From: CADEED01 sp964444835 | GTDB taxonomy: Bacteria; Pseudomonadota; Gammaproteobacteria; Steroidobacterales; Steroidobacteraceae | Direction of reading: 5' to 3' | DNA length: 64,000 bases | Assembly: GCA_964444835.1 (NCBI GenBank) | Contig: CAYUIT010000001.1 | Span: 186,001-250,000 of the forward strand | Shown here: one piece after another, positions 1 through 7,405 of the stretch | Position numbering within the stretch: position 1 is the first letter of the stretch | How the letters are laid out: each line of letters starts with the position of its first letter | Translations under genes and position numbers: made by a program | Notes under the pieces: model-generated | What the model was told of the DNA's origin: nothing | The model's database searches: none | Seen by the model: the letters and a program-made list of their open reading frames with translations, nothing else

Positions 1-775
1 TTCCGCCGTAGCCATCGGTCCGCGTGTTCGTCGCGGAAAGAAACGAGGCCATCGTGTATGCATGAGCAAAATGCAACTCGACACCGTCAAAGCCCGCTTC
101 TTGAGCACGTGCGGCCGCAGCGGCAAACAACCCAGGCAGCACCTGCGGCAACTCCGCAATGTGTGGCAAGTGTTCATCGGTGACGCGTTCGCGTGCACCG
201 AAATGCAACGCTTCGAGTTCGTGCGGCGTCAAGACTCGCGGCCACTCAGTCTCCGGCAAAGCAGCGATGCGCGCTCGCACCGCTGCATCCCCCGCATCGG
301 GCATTGCAAGCCGCTCGCGGTGCAGCGGCGTGATCTTGAGGAACTGAGCGAAAAACCGCGCCGGATCGGGGCGTCGCCGAATCGACAAGAAATCGATGAG
401 CTGAATGAACAAGCGAGTTTCGCCCGCGCTCGCTTCTTTGACGACTCGGACGATTTCGCGTAGCCCAGGAATGAAGCGCTCATGACCGATGCGCAATAAC
501 GGACCACTGGGAACATCGCGTATGCCCGTCGCCTCGATGACGATCGCGGCAGGGCGACCTTCCGCGAAGCGCCGATACCAATCGAGCACTTCCTGCGTCA
601 CGAACCCATCTTCAGTGGCACGCCACGGCACCATCGCCGGCACCCACGTGCGGCTGGTGAGCCGCAAACGACCAACCTGCGCTGCGCCAAACAACGACGA
701 CGCACTCGCCTGAGTGACCGTTGGCCACGTACCAGGTTGCGCATCGTGCCGGATCCGCTCCGGCGGCCGCCACAT
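1..775 (-). CDS. NADH:flavin oxidoreductase (Old Yellow Enzyme family), C-terminus cut by window edge
   Basis: FMN-dependent ene-reductase/oxidoreductase of the OYE family. Only the N-terminal ~258 residues are present, because the gene runs off the left edge. Near that edge the frame reads VELHFAHAYTMASFLS followed by N-x-R-x-D-G-YGG. This is the family's flavin/substrate-site signature, with the H-x-x-H pair given here as HFAH. The start is ATG at 775. An in-frame GTG at 781, eight bases after an AGGG, is an equally good start. The gene lies 18 bp after the Rid-family gene and is the last visible member of the minus-strand aromatic acyl-CoA operon. It is the second OYE domain of that operon, the first being fused to the monooxygenase at 4501-6783. 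It may reduce a dearomatised CoA-ester intermediate (inference). Confidence 0.88.
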   Translation of the reverse strand, partial: MWRPPERIRHDAQPGTWPTVTQASASSLFGAAQVGRLRLTSRTWVPAMVPWRATEDGFVTQEVLDWYRRFAEGRPAAIVIEATGIRDVPSGPLLRIGHERFIPGLREIVRVVKEASAGETRLFIQLIDFLSIRRRPDPARFFAQFLKITPLHRERLAMPDAGDAAVRARIAALPETEWPRVLTPHELEALHFGARERVTDEHLPHIAELPQVLPGLFAAAAARAQEAGFDGVELHFAHAYTMASFLSATNTRTDGYGG

Positions 776-793
776 CGCCACGCGTCTCGCCCT

Positions 794-1198
794 CTAGCTC
801 GGTCCGTCGGGAATGACGGCCGTCGCTTCGATTTCAATTTTTGCCTCGGGCTCGATGAGCGCCACGACCTGTACGACTGCCATCGTCGGAAAGTTCTTGC
901 CCATCACTTCGCGATACGCAGCGCCGATCGCGGACAGCTCAGCGACGTACTCGTCGCGGCTCGTGATGTACCAAGTGAGGCGCACGATGTGCTCTGGCCG
1001 TCCGCCGGCTTCTGCGAGTACTGCAACGATATTCTGCAGCACTTGCTTCAACTGTCCGGCCATCGACGTGGAGCGGAACACGCATTGCGCGTCCCAACCG
1101 ATTTGCCCGGCGATATACACCTGCCGCCCTTGGGCCACGATGCCATTCGCGTAGCCGCGCGGCCGCGCCCACCCGGGCGGTTGCAACACTCGCTTCAT
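794..1198 (-). CDS. Rid-family (YjgF/YER057c/UK114) protein lacking the canonical Arg
   Basis: A 134-residue protein with the Rid/YjgF fold. Visible family features are the internal VYIAGQIG strand and a C-terminal IEIEATAVI strand. Canonical RidA hydrolyses 2-aminoacrylate-type enamines/imines with an Arg in a YPARS-like motif. The equivalent segment here reads FPTMAVVQV, so that Arg is missing. That places the protein with the Rid subgroups of less certain chemistry and not with housekeeping RidA. Its ATG overlaps the TGA of the acyl-CoA dehydrogenase (ATGA), which suggests translational coupling. Rid-like genes are known companions of amino-aromatic catabolic operons. A role on an enamine or enol intermediate of this pathway is inference. 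Confidence 0.88.
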   Translation of the reverse strand: MKRVLQPPGWARPRGYANGIVAQGRQVYIAGQIGWDAQCVFRSTSMAGQLKQVLQNIVAVLAEAGGRPEHIVRLTWYITSRDEYVAELSAIGAAYREVMGKNFPTMAVVQVVALIEPEAKIEIEATAVIPDGPS

Positions 1199-2379
1199 TG
1201 CAGAAGCTCGCGACCAATGATCAATTGCTGCACTTCCGTCGCCCCTTCGTAGATGCGCAAAGCGCGAATCTCACGATACAAGCTTTCAAGTATCTCGCCA
1301 TTCACGACTCCGCGCCCGCCAAACATTTGCAAACCACGATCGATCACCTTCTGCGCAGTTTCGGTGGCGCTGAGCTTGGCCATCGCCGCAGCACGCGTGA
1401 CCGGCTGCCCCGAATCGCGCAGCCACGCCGCACGATACGTCAGCAAGCGTGCCGCTTCGAGACCTGTCGCCATGTCCGCCAACGCCGCTTGCGTGAGCTG
1501 GAAATCCGCCAGCACGCGGCCAAACATTGCGCGCGATTTCGCATGCTGAACGGCCTCGTCGAGCGCGCGCTGGCCGAACCCGAGCGCAGCCGCCGCGACA
1601 GATGAGCGGAACACGTCGAGTGTCCGCATCGCAATCTTGAAGCCTTCGCCTTCTGCACCGATCAAGCGCGCGGCGGGTATGCGGCAGCGATCGAAACGCA
1701 ATGTCGCGAGCGGGTGCGGCGCGATCACATCGATGCGCGCGTCGATTGAAAACCCCGGATCGCTGGGCTCGACGACGAACGCACTGATGCCACGGGCTTC
1801 CGTCGTGCCGTCGGGTCGCTTGTTACCCGGTGAGGTGCGCGCAAATACGCAATAGAAGTCGGCGATGCCACCGTTCGAAATCCAGGTCTTGGTGCCATCG
1901 AGAACGTAGGCGTCGCCCTCGCGCTGCGCGGAGCATTGCATCGCTGCCACATCGGAACCTGCGTCGGGCTCCGATAGCGCGAATGCAGCGATCGCCGAAC
2001 CAGCAGCGACACGCGGCAAATACTGCGATCGCAAGGCCTGATTGCCGGCGAGGGACAATGCGCCACTGCCCAAGCCTTGCATCGCGAATGCGAAGTCGGC
2101 GAGTCCGTCCCACCACGCCAGCGTCTCGCGCACCAAACAAATCGCTCGCGCATCGAACTCCGGCAAAGCGCCGCCATCGGCGGCTCTCACGCAATAGCGC
2201 GTCAACCCGGCGCGCCCCATCTCGGTGACGAGTTCCCGACAGCGCCGATCCACGGCCGCCCGCTCATGCGGGTGTGCTGCATGAGCCAGCTGGGTGCTCG
2301 CCCAGTCGTTAGCCTCGCGCTGCACCCGCGCGTGGTGGGCCTCGAAGAACGGCCATCGCGTATGCTGCGTATCTTGCAC
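1195..2379 (-). CDS. acyl-CoA dehydrogenase
   Basis: FAD-dependent acyl-CoA dehydrogenase of about 394 residues, introducing an alpha-beta double bond into an acyl-CoA. Family landmarks are FALSEPDAGSDVAAM, the segment TKTWISNGG, an FGRVLADFQLTQ stretch, the MFGGRG motif, and the C-terminal IYEGATEVQ, which carries the expected catalytic Glu. A longer reading frame extends upstream but would overlap the enoyl-CoA hydratase gene. The best start is GTG at 2379, just after that gene's TGA, with GAAGG upstream as ribosome binding site. The gene sits between the hydratase and the Rid-family gene. It probably acts in ring-derived beta-oxidation of the CoA-ester made by the upstream monooxygenase/reductase (inference). 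Confidence 0.93.
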   Translation of the reverse strand: MQDTQHTRWPFFEAHHARVQREANDWASTQLAHAAHPHERAAVDRRCRELVTEMGRAGLTRYCVRAADGGALPEFDARAICLVRETLAWWDGLADFAFAMQGLGSGALSLAGNQALRSQYLPRVAAGSAIAAFALSEPDAGSDVAAMQCSAQREGDAYVLDGTKTWISNGGIADFYCVFARTSPGNKRPDGTTEARGISAFVVEPSDPGFSIDARIDVIAPHPLATLRFDRCRIPAARLIGAEGEGFKIAMRTLDVFRSSVAAAALGFGQRALDEAVQHAKSRAMFGRVLADFQLTQAALADMATGLEAARLLTYRAAWLRDSGQPVTRAAAMAKLSATETAQKVIDRGLQMFGGRGVVNGEILESLYREIRALRIYEGATEVQQLIIGRELLQ

Positions 2380-2381
2380 GA

Positions 2382-3212
2382 TCAGTTGCCTTCGAAAGCC
2401 GGCTTCGTCTTGGCGGCAAATGCTTCGTAAGCTCGCCGAAAATCTTCCGTCTGCATGCAAATAGCCTGCGCTTGCGCCTCGGCTTCTATCGCCTGATCGA
2501 TACCCATACTCCACTCTTGGTGCAGCATCGTTTTCGTCATGGCGTGGGCAAAGGTTGGCCCCGACGCTATCTGTGCTGCCGCGCGTGTCGCTTCGGCTAA
2601 CAACAACTCCGACGGATGAATCGCGCTAAAAAAGCCCCAACGCTCGCCCTCTTCGGCGCTCATGGAGCGGCCCGTATAGAGCAATTCGGCCGCGTGGCCT
2701 TGACCGATGATGCGCGGGAGCAAGGCGCACGCGCCCATGTCGCAACCCGCGAGCCCGACGCGCGTAAACAAGAACGCAGTCTTCGCGCCTGGCGTGGCAT
2801 AGCGCAGATCAGAGGCCATCGCGATGATCGCGCCCGCGCCGGCGCACACGCCATCGACTGCCGCGATGACAGGCTGCGGGCAGGCACGCATGGCTTTGAC
2901 GAGGTCGCCGGTCATGCGTGTGAAGCGCAACAAATCCGGCATCGACATCTGCGTGAGCGGGCCGATGATCTCGTGCACGTCGCCGCCTGAGCAGAAATTG
3001 CCGCCGGCGCCGCTCACGACGACCGCGCGCACATCCACCGCGTCGACCATGGCTCGAAACAAGTCGCGCAATTCGGCGTAAGACTCAAACGTCAGCGGAT
3101 TCTTGCGTTCCGGGCGGTTCAAGGTGATGAAGCCCACTTTGCCCTCGACTCGCCACAAAAAATGGCGTGCTGCGTAACTCGCTAGCTGCGTGCCGTCAGG
3201 TAACGCGCTCAT
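2382..3212 (-). CDS. enoyl-CoA hydratase/isomerase family protein
   Basis: Crotonase-fold protein of 276 residues. The oxyanion-hole segments are visible: NFCSGGDVHEI (about residues 72-82) and DGVCAGAGAIIAMASDLR (about 120-137). In classic enoyl-CoA hydratase two Glu residues activate water. The first, usually in a PEI motif, is replaced here (FTRVGLAGCDMGAC), whereas AAELLYTGR keeps the second. The enzyme may therefore be an isomerase or ring hydrolase and not a plain hydratase. The start codon overlaps the MarR gene stop by 4 bp. It is part of the aromatic acyl-CoA operon. The family assignment is firm and the precise reaction is not. Confidence 0.9.
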   Translation of the reverse strand: MSALPDGTQLASYAARHFLWRVEGKVGFITLNRPERKNPLTFESYAELRDLFRAMVDAVDVRAVVVSGAGGNFCSGGDVHEIIGPLTQMSMPDLLRFTRMTGDLVKAMRACPQPVIAAVDGVCAGAGAIIAMASDLRYATPGAKTAFLFTRVGLAGCDMGACALLPRIIGQGHAAELLYTGRSMSAEEGERWGFFSAIHPSELLLAEATRAAAQIASGPTFAHAMTKTMLHQEWSMGIDQAIEAEAQAQAICMQTEDFRRAYEAFAAKTKPAFEGN

Positions 3213-3706
3213 GCTTCGCTCCTCTTTGCCGCCACCAATTGCCCCTTGAGTCGTCCTAACAACTCATTCAGCTGCGCCAAATCCCGACTGGGCAGATGGC
3301 CGAACATTTCAATGATCCAGCGCTCGTGCTCTTCCGCCATCGTCCGGAACGAACGTCTCCCCGCAGGCGTCAATCGTACGCGCAAAGCCCGCCGATCGGC
3401 CGGATCCGCTTCGCGTGTCACGAGACCCTCGCGCTCCAAAGCGTCTGTGATGCCAGTGACGTTTCCCCCAGTGACCATCATGCGCACCGACAGCTCGCTC
3501 ATGCGCAGACCTGTCGGCACACGCTCCAACTGCGCCATCAAGTCGAAGCGCGGCAGCGTCATCTCGAAGCGCTCTTGCAAACGCGTACGAATTCGTGCCT
3601 CCACGAGGTTGGTAGTCGCTAACAGGCGCAACCACACACGCAACGCGTCGTGGTGATCGCTGGTGGCCCGCGTTTCAAGATCCGGCTGCGCGACACTCGA
3701 TTCCAT
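3209..3706 (-). CDS. MarR-family transcriptional regulator
   Basis: Winged-helix MarR regulator of 165 residues. The recognition region LSVRMMVTGGNVTGITDALE and the wing DPADRRALRVRLTPAGR are visible, at about residues 72-120. It is encoded inside the catabolic operon, 1 bp after the SDR stop and overlapping the enoyl-CoA hydratase start. This is the usual place for a ligand-responsive repressor that controls its own operon, with an aromatic acid or CoA ester as likely effector. A candidate operator, TGTCAA-N4-TTGGC, overlaps the operon promoter at 6837-6851 and recurs at 11101-11115. Whether this MarR or the second one at 11185 binds it cannot be told from sequence alone. Confidence 0.92.
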   Translation of the reverse strand: MESSVAQPDLETRATSDHHDALRVWLRLLATTNLVEARIRTRLQERFEMTLPRFDLMAQLERVPTGLRMSELSVRMMVTGGNVTGITDALEREGLVTREADPADRRALRVRLTPAGRRSFRTMAEEHERWIIEMFGHLPSRDLAQLNELLGRLKGQLVAAKRSEA

Positions 3707-3707
3707 C

Positions 3708-4493
3708 TCAGCTCACCTCACCACCCGACACTGAGATGCATTGGCCGGTGATGCTCTCACTTCCTGGCAAACACAACCACAGCACCGCATTCGCGACCTC
3801 CTCCGGTTGGATGAGTCGCTGCTGGGGATTGTGCTCCACGAGGGCAGCAAGCGCCTCGGCCTCGGAGCGACCAGTTTTCGCGCGAATGTTGGCAATCGAC
3901 TCGCGAACGATGTCTGTGTCGGTAAAGCCCGGACAGACAGCGTTGACGGTGATGCCGCGCGTGGCAGTTTCGAGCGCGAGCGAACGCGTCAGCCCCACGA
4001 CGCCGTGCTTCGCCGCGCAATACGCAGCGACATAGGGATAACCGATCTGGCCCGCTGTGCTCGCGACATTGACGATGCGCCCGTACTTCGCCGCCAACAT
4101 CGCCGGCAGTGCGGCGTAGATGCAATGATAGGTTCCTGTCAAATTGACGGCTAACAACTGCTGCCACAACGCTGCAGTCGTTTTGTGCAACGGCGCGCTA
4201 TGCGCTTGCCCGGCATTGTTGATCAATAGATGGATGTCGCCGAAGCGCGCGCGTGCCTGCTCGAACGCCGCGTGGACTGCCGGCTCTGACGCGACGTCGG
4301 CCACTTGGTAGCCCACCGCTCCGCCTAACGCTGTGGCGCTCGCCTCAAGCACTGCGGCCTGACGCCCAACGAGCGTCACGCTCGCGCCGTGGCGCAGCAA
4401 CTCGCGTGCGATCGCGAGGCCAATTCCACGCGCGCCGCCCGTCACGAGCGCATGCCTATTCTTCAATGACGCACCGGCCCGGCTCGTGCTCAT
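3708..4493 (-). CDS. short-chain dehydrogenase/reductase (3-hydroxyacyl-CoA dehydrogenase-like)
   Basis: Classical SDR of 261 residues. It has the Rossmann motif TGGARGIGLA (about residues 18-27), NNAGQ (about 92-96), the catalytic Ser in NVASTAGQIG and the catalytic YCAAKHG (Tyr/Lys). The C-terminal GQCISVSGG is typical of 3-oxoacyl or 3-hydroxyacyl dehydrogenases. It follows the bifunctional monooxygenase gene by 7 bp and precedes the MarR gene by 1 bp, so it is co-transcribed. In this setting it most likely oxidises a hydroxyacyl-CoA formed during ring-derived beta-oxidation (inference). The reading frame contains an octamer GTTGTTAG site encoding Leu-Leu-Ala. Confidence 0.92.
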   Translation of the reverse strand: MSTSRAGASLKNRHALVTGGARGIGLAIARELLRHGASVTLVGRQAAVLEASATALGGAVGYQVADVASEPAVHAAFEQARARFGDIHLLINNAGQAHSAPLHKTTAALWQQLLAVNLTGTYHCIYAALPAMLAAKYGRIVNVASTAGQIGYPYVAAYCAAKHGVVGLTRSLALETATRGITVNAVCPGFTDTDIVRESIANIRAKTGRSEAEALAALVEHNPQQRLIQPEEVANAVLWLCLPGSESITGQCISVSGGEVS

Positions 4494-4500
4494 GGTCGCG

Positions 4501-6783
4501 TTACACCGGACCTACGGCCAATGCCGCGCGTTCGAGGTTACGCTCGAGCTGCGACTTACCCGACAGATACTGCTTCGGCCACGGCTGCTCGGTGTAGTGC
4601 TGCTCCGCCGCCGCGCGCAATGTCCACGCCGGATCGGCCAAGTGCGGTCGCGCCAACGCACACAAGTCTGCGCGGCCAGCGGCGACGATCGTATTGACGT
4701 GATCCGCTTCGAAGATATTGCCGACCGCGATCGTCGGCAGGCCGACGGCCGAGCGCAACAGATCCGAGAACGGCGTCTGCCACATGCGGCCGTACACGGG
4801 CCGCTGCTCCGGGACCGTCTGGCCCGTGGATACGTCAAGGATGTCCACGCCTGCGTCGCGCAGCGCCACGCCGATCGCGATCAAATCCACTTCGGACAAA
4901 CCACCGGGAGCCCAGTCGCAGGCTGACAACCGCACCGACAGCGGCCGATCCTTGGGCCACGCGGCACGCGTCGCGCGCAACACCTCGAGTGGGAATCGCA
5001 GCCGATTTGCGACCGCGCCACCGTACTCGTCAGTGCGGTGATTCGTCAGCGGCGACAAGAAGCTCGCTAACAAGTAGCCATGCGCCATGTGCAACTCGAG
5101 CATGTCGAAGCCCGCGGCGGCGGCAAGCTGGGTCGATTTGACGAACTGCGCGAGCACCGCATCCATATCCTGGCGCGTCATGGCGCGCGGCGCGTGACTA
5201 ACACCGGCGAGATACGGCATTGCGGATGGCGCGAGCGTCTCCCAATTGCCGGAGGCCAACGGATGATCCATCGCCTCCCAACCGACCTGCGTTGAGCCTT
5301 TGCGACCCGAGTGGCCGAGCTGCAGACAAATCTTCGCAGCCGAGTGCTCATGGATGAAGCGCACGATACGTGCCCAGCCATCGCGCTGCCGCTCGTTCCA
5401 CAGCCCCGTGCAGCCCGGCGTGATGCGTGCCTCCGGCGACACGCAGGTCATCTCCGTGAAGATCAATCCGGCCCCGCCTGTCGCGCGCGCGCCGTAATGG
5501 ACGAGGTGCCAGTCGCTGACATCACCGTCAACGGAGCTGTACTGCGCCATCGGCGACACCACCACGCGATTCGCTAACTCCATGCCACGCAGCTTGAATG
5601 GCAGAAACATCGGCGGCCGCGGCTTCGCGACCCCAGCGCGTTGCGCGAGTGCTTGTTCAACCTGCCCGACATATCGAGCATCGCGCAAGCGCAAGTTCGC
5701 ATGCCCGATTCTTTGACTGCCTGTGAGCAAGCTGTAGGCAAACTGCCAGGGCTCGAGATGCGTGTAACGCGCGACGTTTTCAAACCATTCCATCCGGTTG
5801 CGCGCCGCACTCTGCAATTTCAATGCTTCGAGTGAGCGCTCCGATTGGTAGCTCGCCAAACCAGCAGGCACATCTGTCGCCTGGGCGACGTGCTTGACGA
5901 GTGATGCCGCATCTTCCATCGCCAGCTTGGTACCGGAGCCGATGCCGAAGTGTGCCGTGTGCGCAGCATCGCCAATCAACACGATCTTGCCGTGATGCCA
6001 CTGCTCGCAGAGCACACGATTGAAATTGAGCCAGGCTGAGCCGCGCAAGTGACGCGCGTTACTGATCAAAGGATGTCCGCCGAGATAGCGCGCGAACAAG
6101 CGCTCGCAGAATTCGATCGATTGGTCGGTGTTGTAGGTGTCGAGACCGTGCGCTTTCCACGTCTCTTCACGCGTTTCCACAATGACCGTCGATAACTCTT
6201 GATTGAACTGATAGGCGTGGATCTGAAACCAGCCGTGCTCCGTTTCCTCAAATGCAAACGTGAACGCCGGAAACTTCTGCGTCGTGCCTAACCAGATGAA
6301 CCGGCATTTGCGCACGTCGATGTTAGGCCGAAATACGTCGGCGTACCGTGTTCGCGTGCGGCTATTCACACCGTCCGACGCGACGATGAGATCTGCATCC
6401 GCGTACGGCGCATCGCTTTCCACTTCGCATTGGAATGTTTGCTCGACGCCGAGCTGCGCGGCGCGCGCTTGCAACAGATTCAGTAAGGTCTTGCGCTCGA
6501 TGCCGCAGAAGCCATGGCCACCCGAGCGGAAATGCGCTCCGCGGAAATGCACATCGATGTCGTCCCAGTGGTAGAAGCTGCCAGTGATTGCATCGTGGGA
6601 CTCGCGGTCGATCTCACGGAAGCCTTCCATGGTTTTATCGGAAAACACGACGCCCCAACCGAATGTGTCGTCCGGTCGGTTGCGCTCGACGACTTCGACG
6701 CGCGCTTGCGGCAATGCTTTTTTGAATAGAATGGCTGAGTACAGCCCGGCCGGGCCGCCGCCCAAACATACAATCCGCTTCAT
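4501..6783 (-). CDS. bifunctional salicylyl-CoA 5-hydroxylase / 2-aminobenzoyl-CoA monooxygenase-reductase type flavoenzyme
   Basis: A 760-residue two-domain flavoprotein. The N-terminal half is a class A FAD monooxygenase, with GGGPAGLYSA near residue 8, FGWGVVFSDKTMEGF near 42-56 and the GD motif LIGDAAHTAHFGIGSG near 270. The C-terminal half (from about residue 395) is an Old-Yellow-Enzyme domain, with VVSPMAQYSS, LELHMAHGYLLASFLSPL and NHRTDEYGG. This architecture is that of 2-aminobenzoyl-CoA monooxygenase/reductase and the proteins annotated as bifunctional salicylyl-CoA 5-hydroxylase/oxidoreductase, which hydroxylate and then dearomatise an aromatic CoA-thioester with O2 and NAD(P)H. 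The start has a strong GGAGG ribosome binding site. It is the first gene of the operon, behind a near-consensus promoter. The substrate is not determined: salicylyl-, anthraniloyl- or a related CoA-ester. Confidence 0.93.
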   Translation of the reverse strand: MKRIVCLGGGPAGLYSAILFKKALPQARVEVVERNRPDDTFGWGVVFSDKTMEGFREIDRESHDAITGSFYHWDDIDVHFRGAHFRSGGHGFCGIERKTLLNLLQARAAQLGVEQTFQCEVESDAPYADADLIVASDGVNSRTRTRYADVFRPNIDVRKCRFIWLGTTQKFPAFTFAFEETEHGWFQIHAYQFNQELSTVIVETREETWKAHGLDTYNTDQSIEFCERLFARYLGGHPLISNARHLRGSAWLNFNRVLCEQWHHGKIVLIGDAAHTAHFGIGSGTKLAMEDAASLVKHVAQATDVPAGLASYQSERSLEALKLQSAARNRMEWFENVARYTHLEPWQFAYSLLTGSQRIGHANLRLRDARYVGQVEQALAQRAGVAKPRPPMFLPFKLRGMELANRVVVSPMAQYSSVDGDVSDWHLVHYGARATGGAGLIFTEMTCVSPEARITPGCTGLWNERQRDGWARIVRFIHEHSAAKICLQLGHSGRKGSTQVGWEAMDHPLASGNWETLAPSAMPYLAGVSHAPRAMTRQDMDAVLAQFVKSTQLAAAAGFDMLELHMAHGYLLASFLSPLTNHRTDEYGGAVANRLRFPLEVLRATRAAWPKDRPLSVRLSACDWAPGGLSEVDLIAIGVALRDAGVDILDVSTGQTVPEQRPVYGRMWQTPFSDLLRSAVGLPTIAVGNIFEADHVNTIVAAGRADLCALARPHLADPAWTLRAAAEQHYTEQPWPKQYLSGKSQLERNLERAALAVGPV

Positions 6784-6813
6784 CGAACAGCCTCCGCACG
6801 CCTCGCCCGGTTC

Positions 6814-6842
6814 ATTAGAAGCGCCAATACTTTAGATGTCAA
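6814..6842 (-). promoter_or_regulatory. sigma70-type promoter of the aromatic acyl-CoA operon
   Basis: Read on the minus strand, TTGACA (6837-6842) is followed by 17 bp and then TCTAAT (6814-6819), a near-perfect -35/-10 pair. It lies about 30 bp upstream of the start codon of the bifunctional flavoenzyme at 6783. The -35 box falls inside the candidate operator at 6837-6851, so a bound repressor would block RNA polymerase. No mapped transcript start is available, so this is a sequence-only call. Confidence 0.75.
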
Positions 6843-6851
6843 GCAATTGGC
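6837..6851. promoter_or_regulatory. candidate MarR-type operator TGTCAA-N4-TTGGC (copy 1)
   Basis: The motif TGTCAAGCAATTGGC is an imperfect inverted repeat. It matches copy 2 at 11101-11115 at every position except the four-base centre. It sits between the divergent flavoenzyme and thioesterase genes and covers the -35 box of the flavoenzyme promoter. Two MarR genes lie nearby, at 3209-3706 and 11185-11691. Confidence 0.6.
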
Positions 6852-6922
6852 CGCCCGCCTAGGTCGAGCCCTGTGACTGCGGTAACATTTCGCGAAACGG
6901 GTGCTCAACGGGAGCGAGCGAA

Positions 6923-7405
6923 ATGGCGGCCTTTCAGCGTGAAGTTCCAGTGCGCTTCGGGGCGTGCGATCCCGCGACGTTCGTGTACTACCCGCGCTAC
7001 TTCGAGATGATCAACGCGTTTGTCGAGGACTGGTTTGAAGATGGCCTAGAGGCCAGCTTCCCCGGCCTGCTCTATCACAAGGGCATTCTAGCCCCGACTG
7101 TGCATTTCACGATCGACTTTCCACGCCCCTCCCGCTTTGGCGATCGGCTGACGTTCAAGCTGGAGGTGCAGAAAATCGGCAATAGCTCGTGCGCGATTCG
7201 CATCGAAGCCTCATGCCAAGGCGAGGTTCGCGTCGTCGCGCAGCAGATGCTCGTGTTCATGGACTCGACGCGTCGCCGTCCAGTACCGATCCCCGTCGAC
7301 ATCGCCAAACGGATGCGGCATTTCATGGCGGGCGCTGTCGCACCCGCCAGCACGGCCCCGCCGCTCCAGGCCATCAAGCGCCCGCGGGCTCGGGTCAAGC
7401 GCTGA
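6923..7405 (+). CDS. acyl-CoA thioesterase, 4-hydroxybenzoyl-CoA thioesterase (hot-dog) family
   Basis: Hot-dog-fold thioesterase of 160 residues. The signature VRFGACDPATFVYYPRYFEM lies near residues 9-28 and includes the Asp used for thioester hydrolysis in the 4-hydroxybenzoyl-CoA thioesterase family. It is transcribed divergently from the monooxygenase operon and has a GGGAG ribosome binding site. It probably releases CoA from dead-end or excess aromatic acyl-CoA esters, a common accessory role in such clusters (inference). The last ~35 residues are Pro/Ala/Arg-rich and look like a poorly conserved tail. Its 3' end overlaps the stop of the convergent iorB gene by 11 bp. Confidence 0.9.
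   Translation: MAAFQREVPVRFGACDPATFVYYPRYFEMINAFVEDWFEDGLEASFPGLLYHKGILAPTVHFTIDFPRPSRFGDRLTFKLEVQKIGNSSCAIRIEASCQGEVRVVAQQMLVFMDSTRRRPVPIPVDIAKRMRHFMAGAVAPASTAPPLQAIKRPRARVKR

Noticed and set aside
62..516. Open frames on both strands near the left edge that could look like small genes
   Set aside because: They are shadows of the OYE gene on the minus strand, whose frame is continuous from 775 to base 1 with the family signature.
2380..2514. 45-residue N-terminal extension of the acyl-CoA dehydrogenase
   Set aside because: It lies inside the enoyl-CoA hydratase gene and has no dehydrogenase similarity; a GTG with a ribosome site at 2379 fits the family length.
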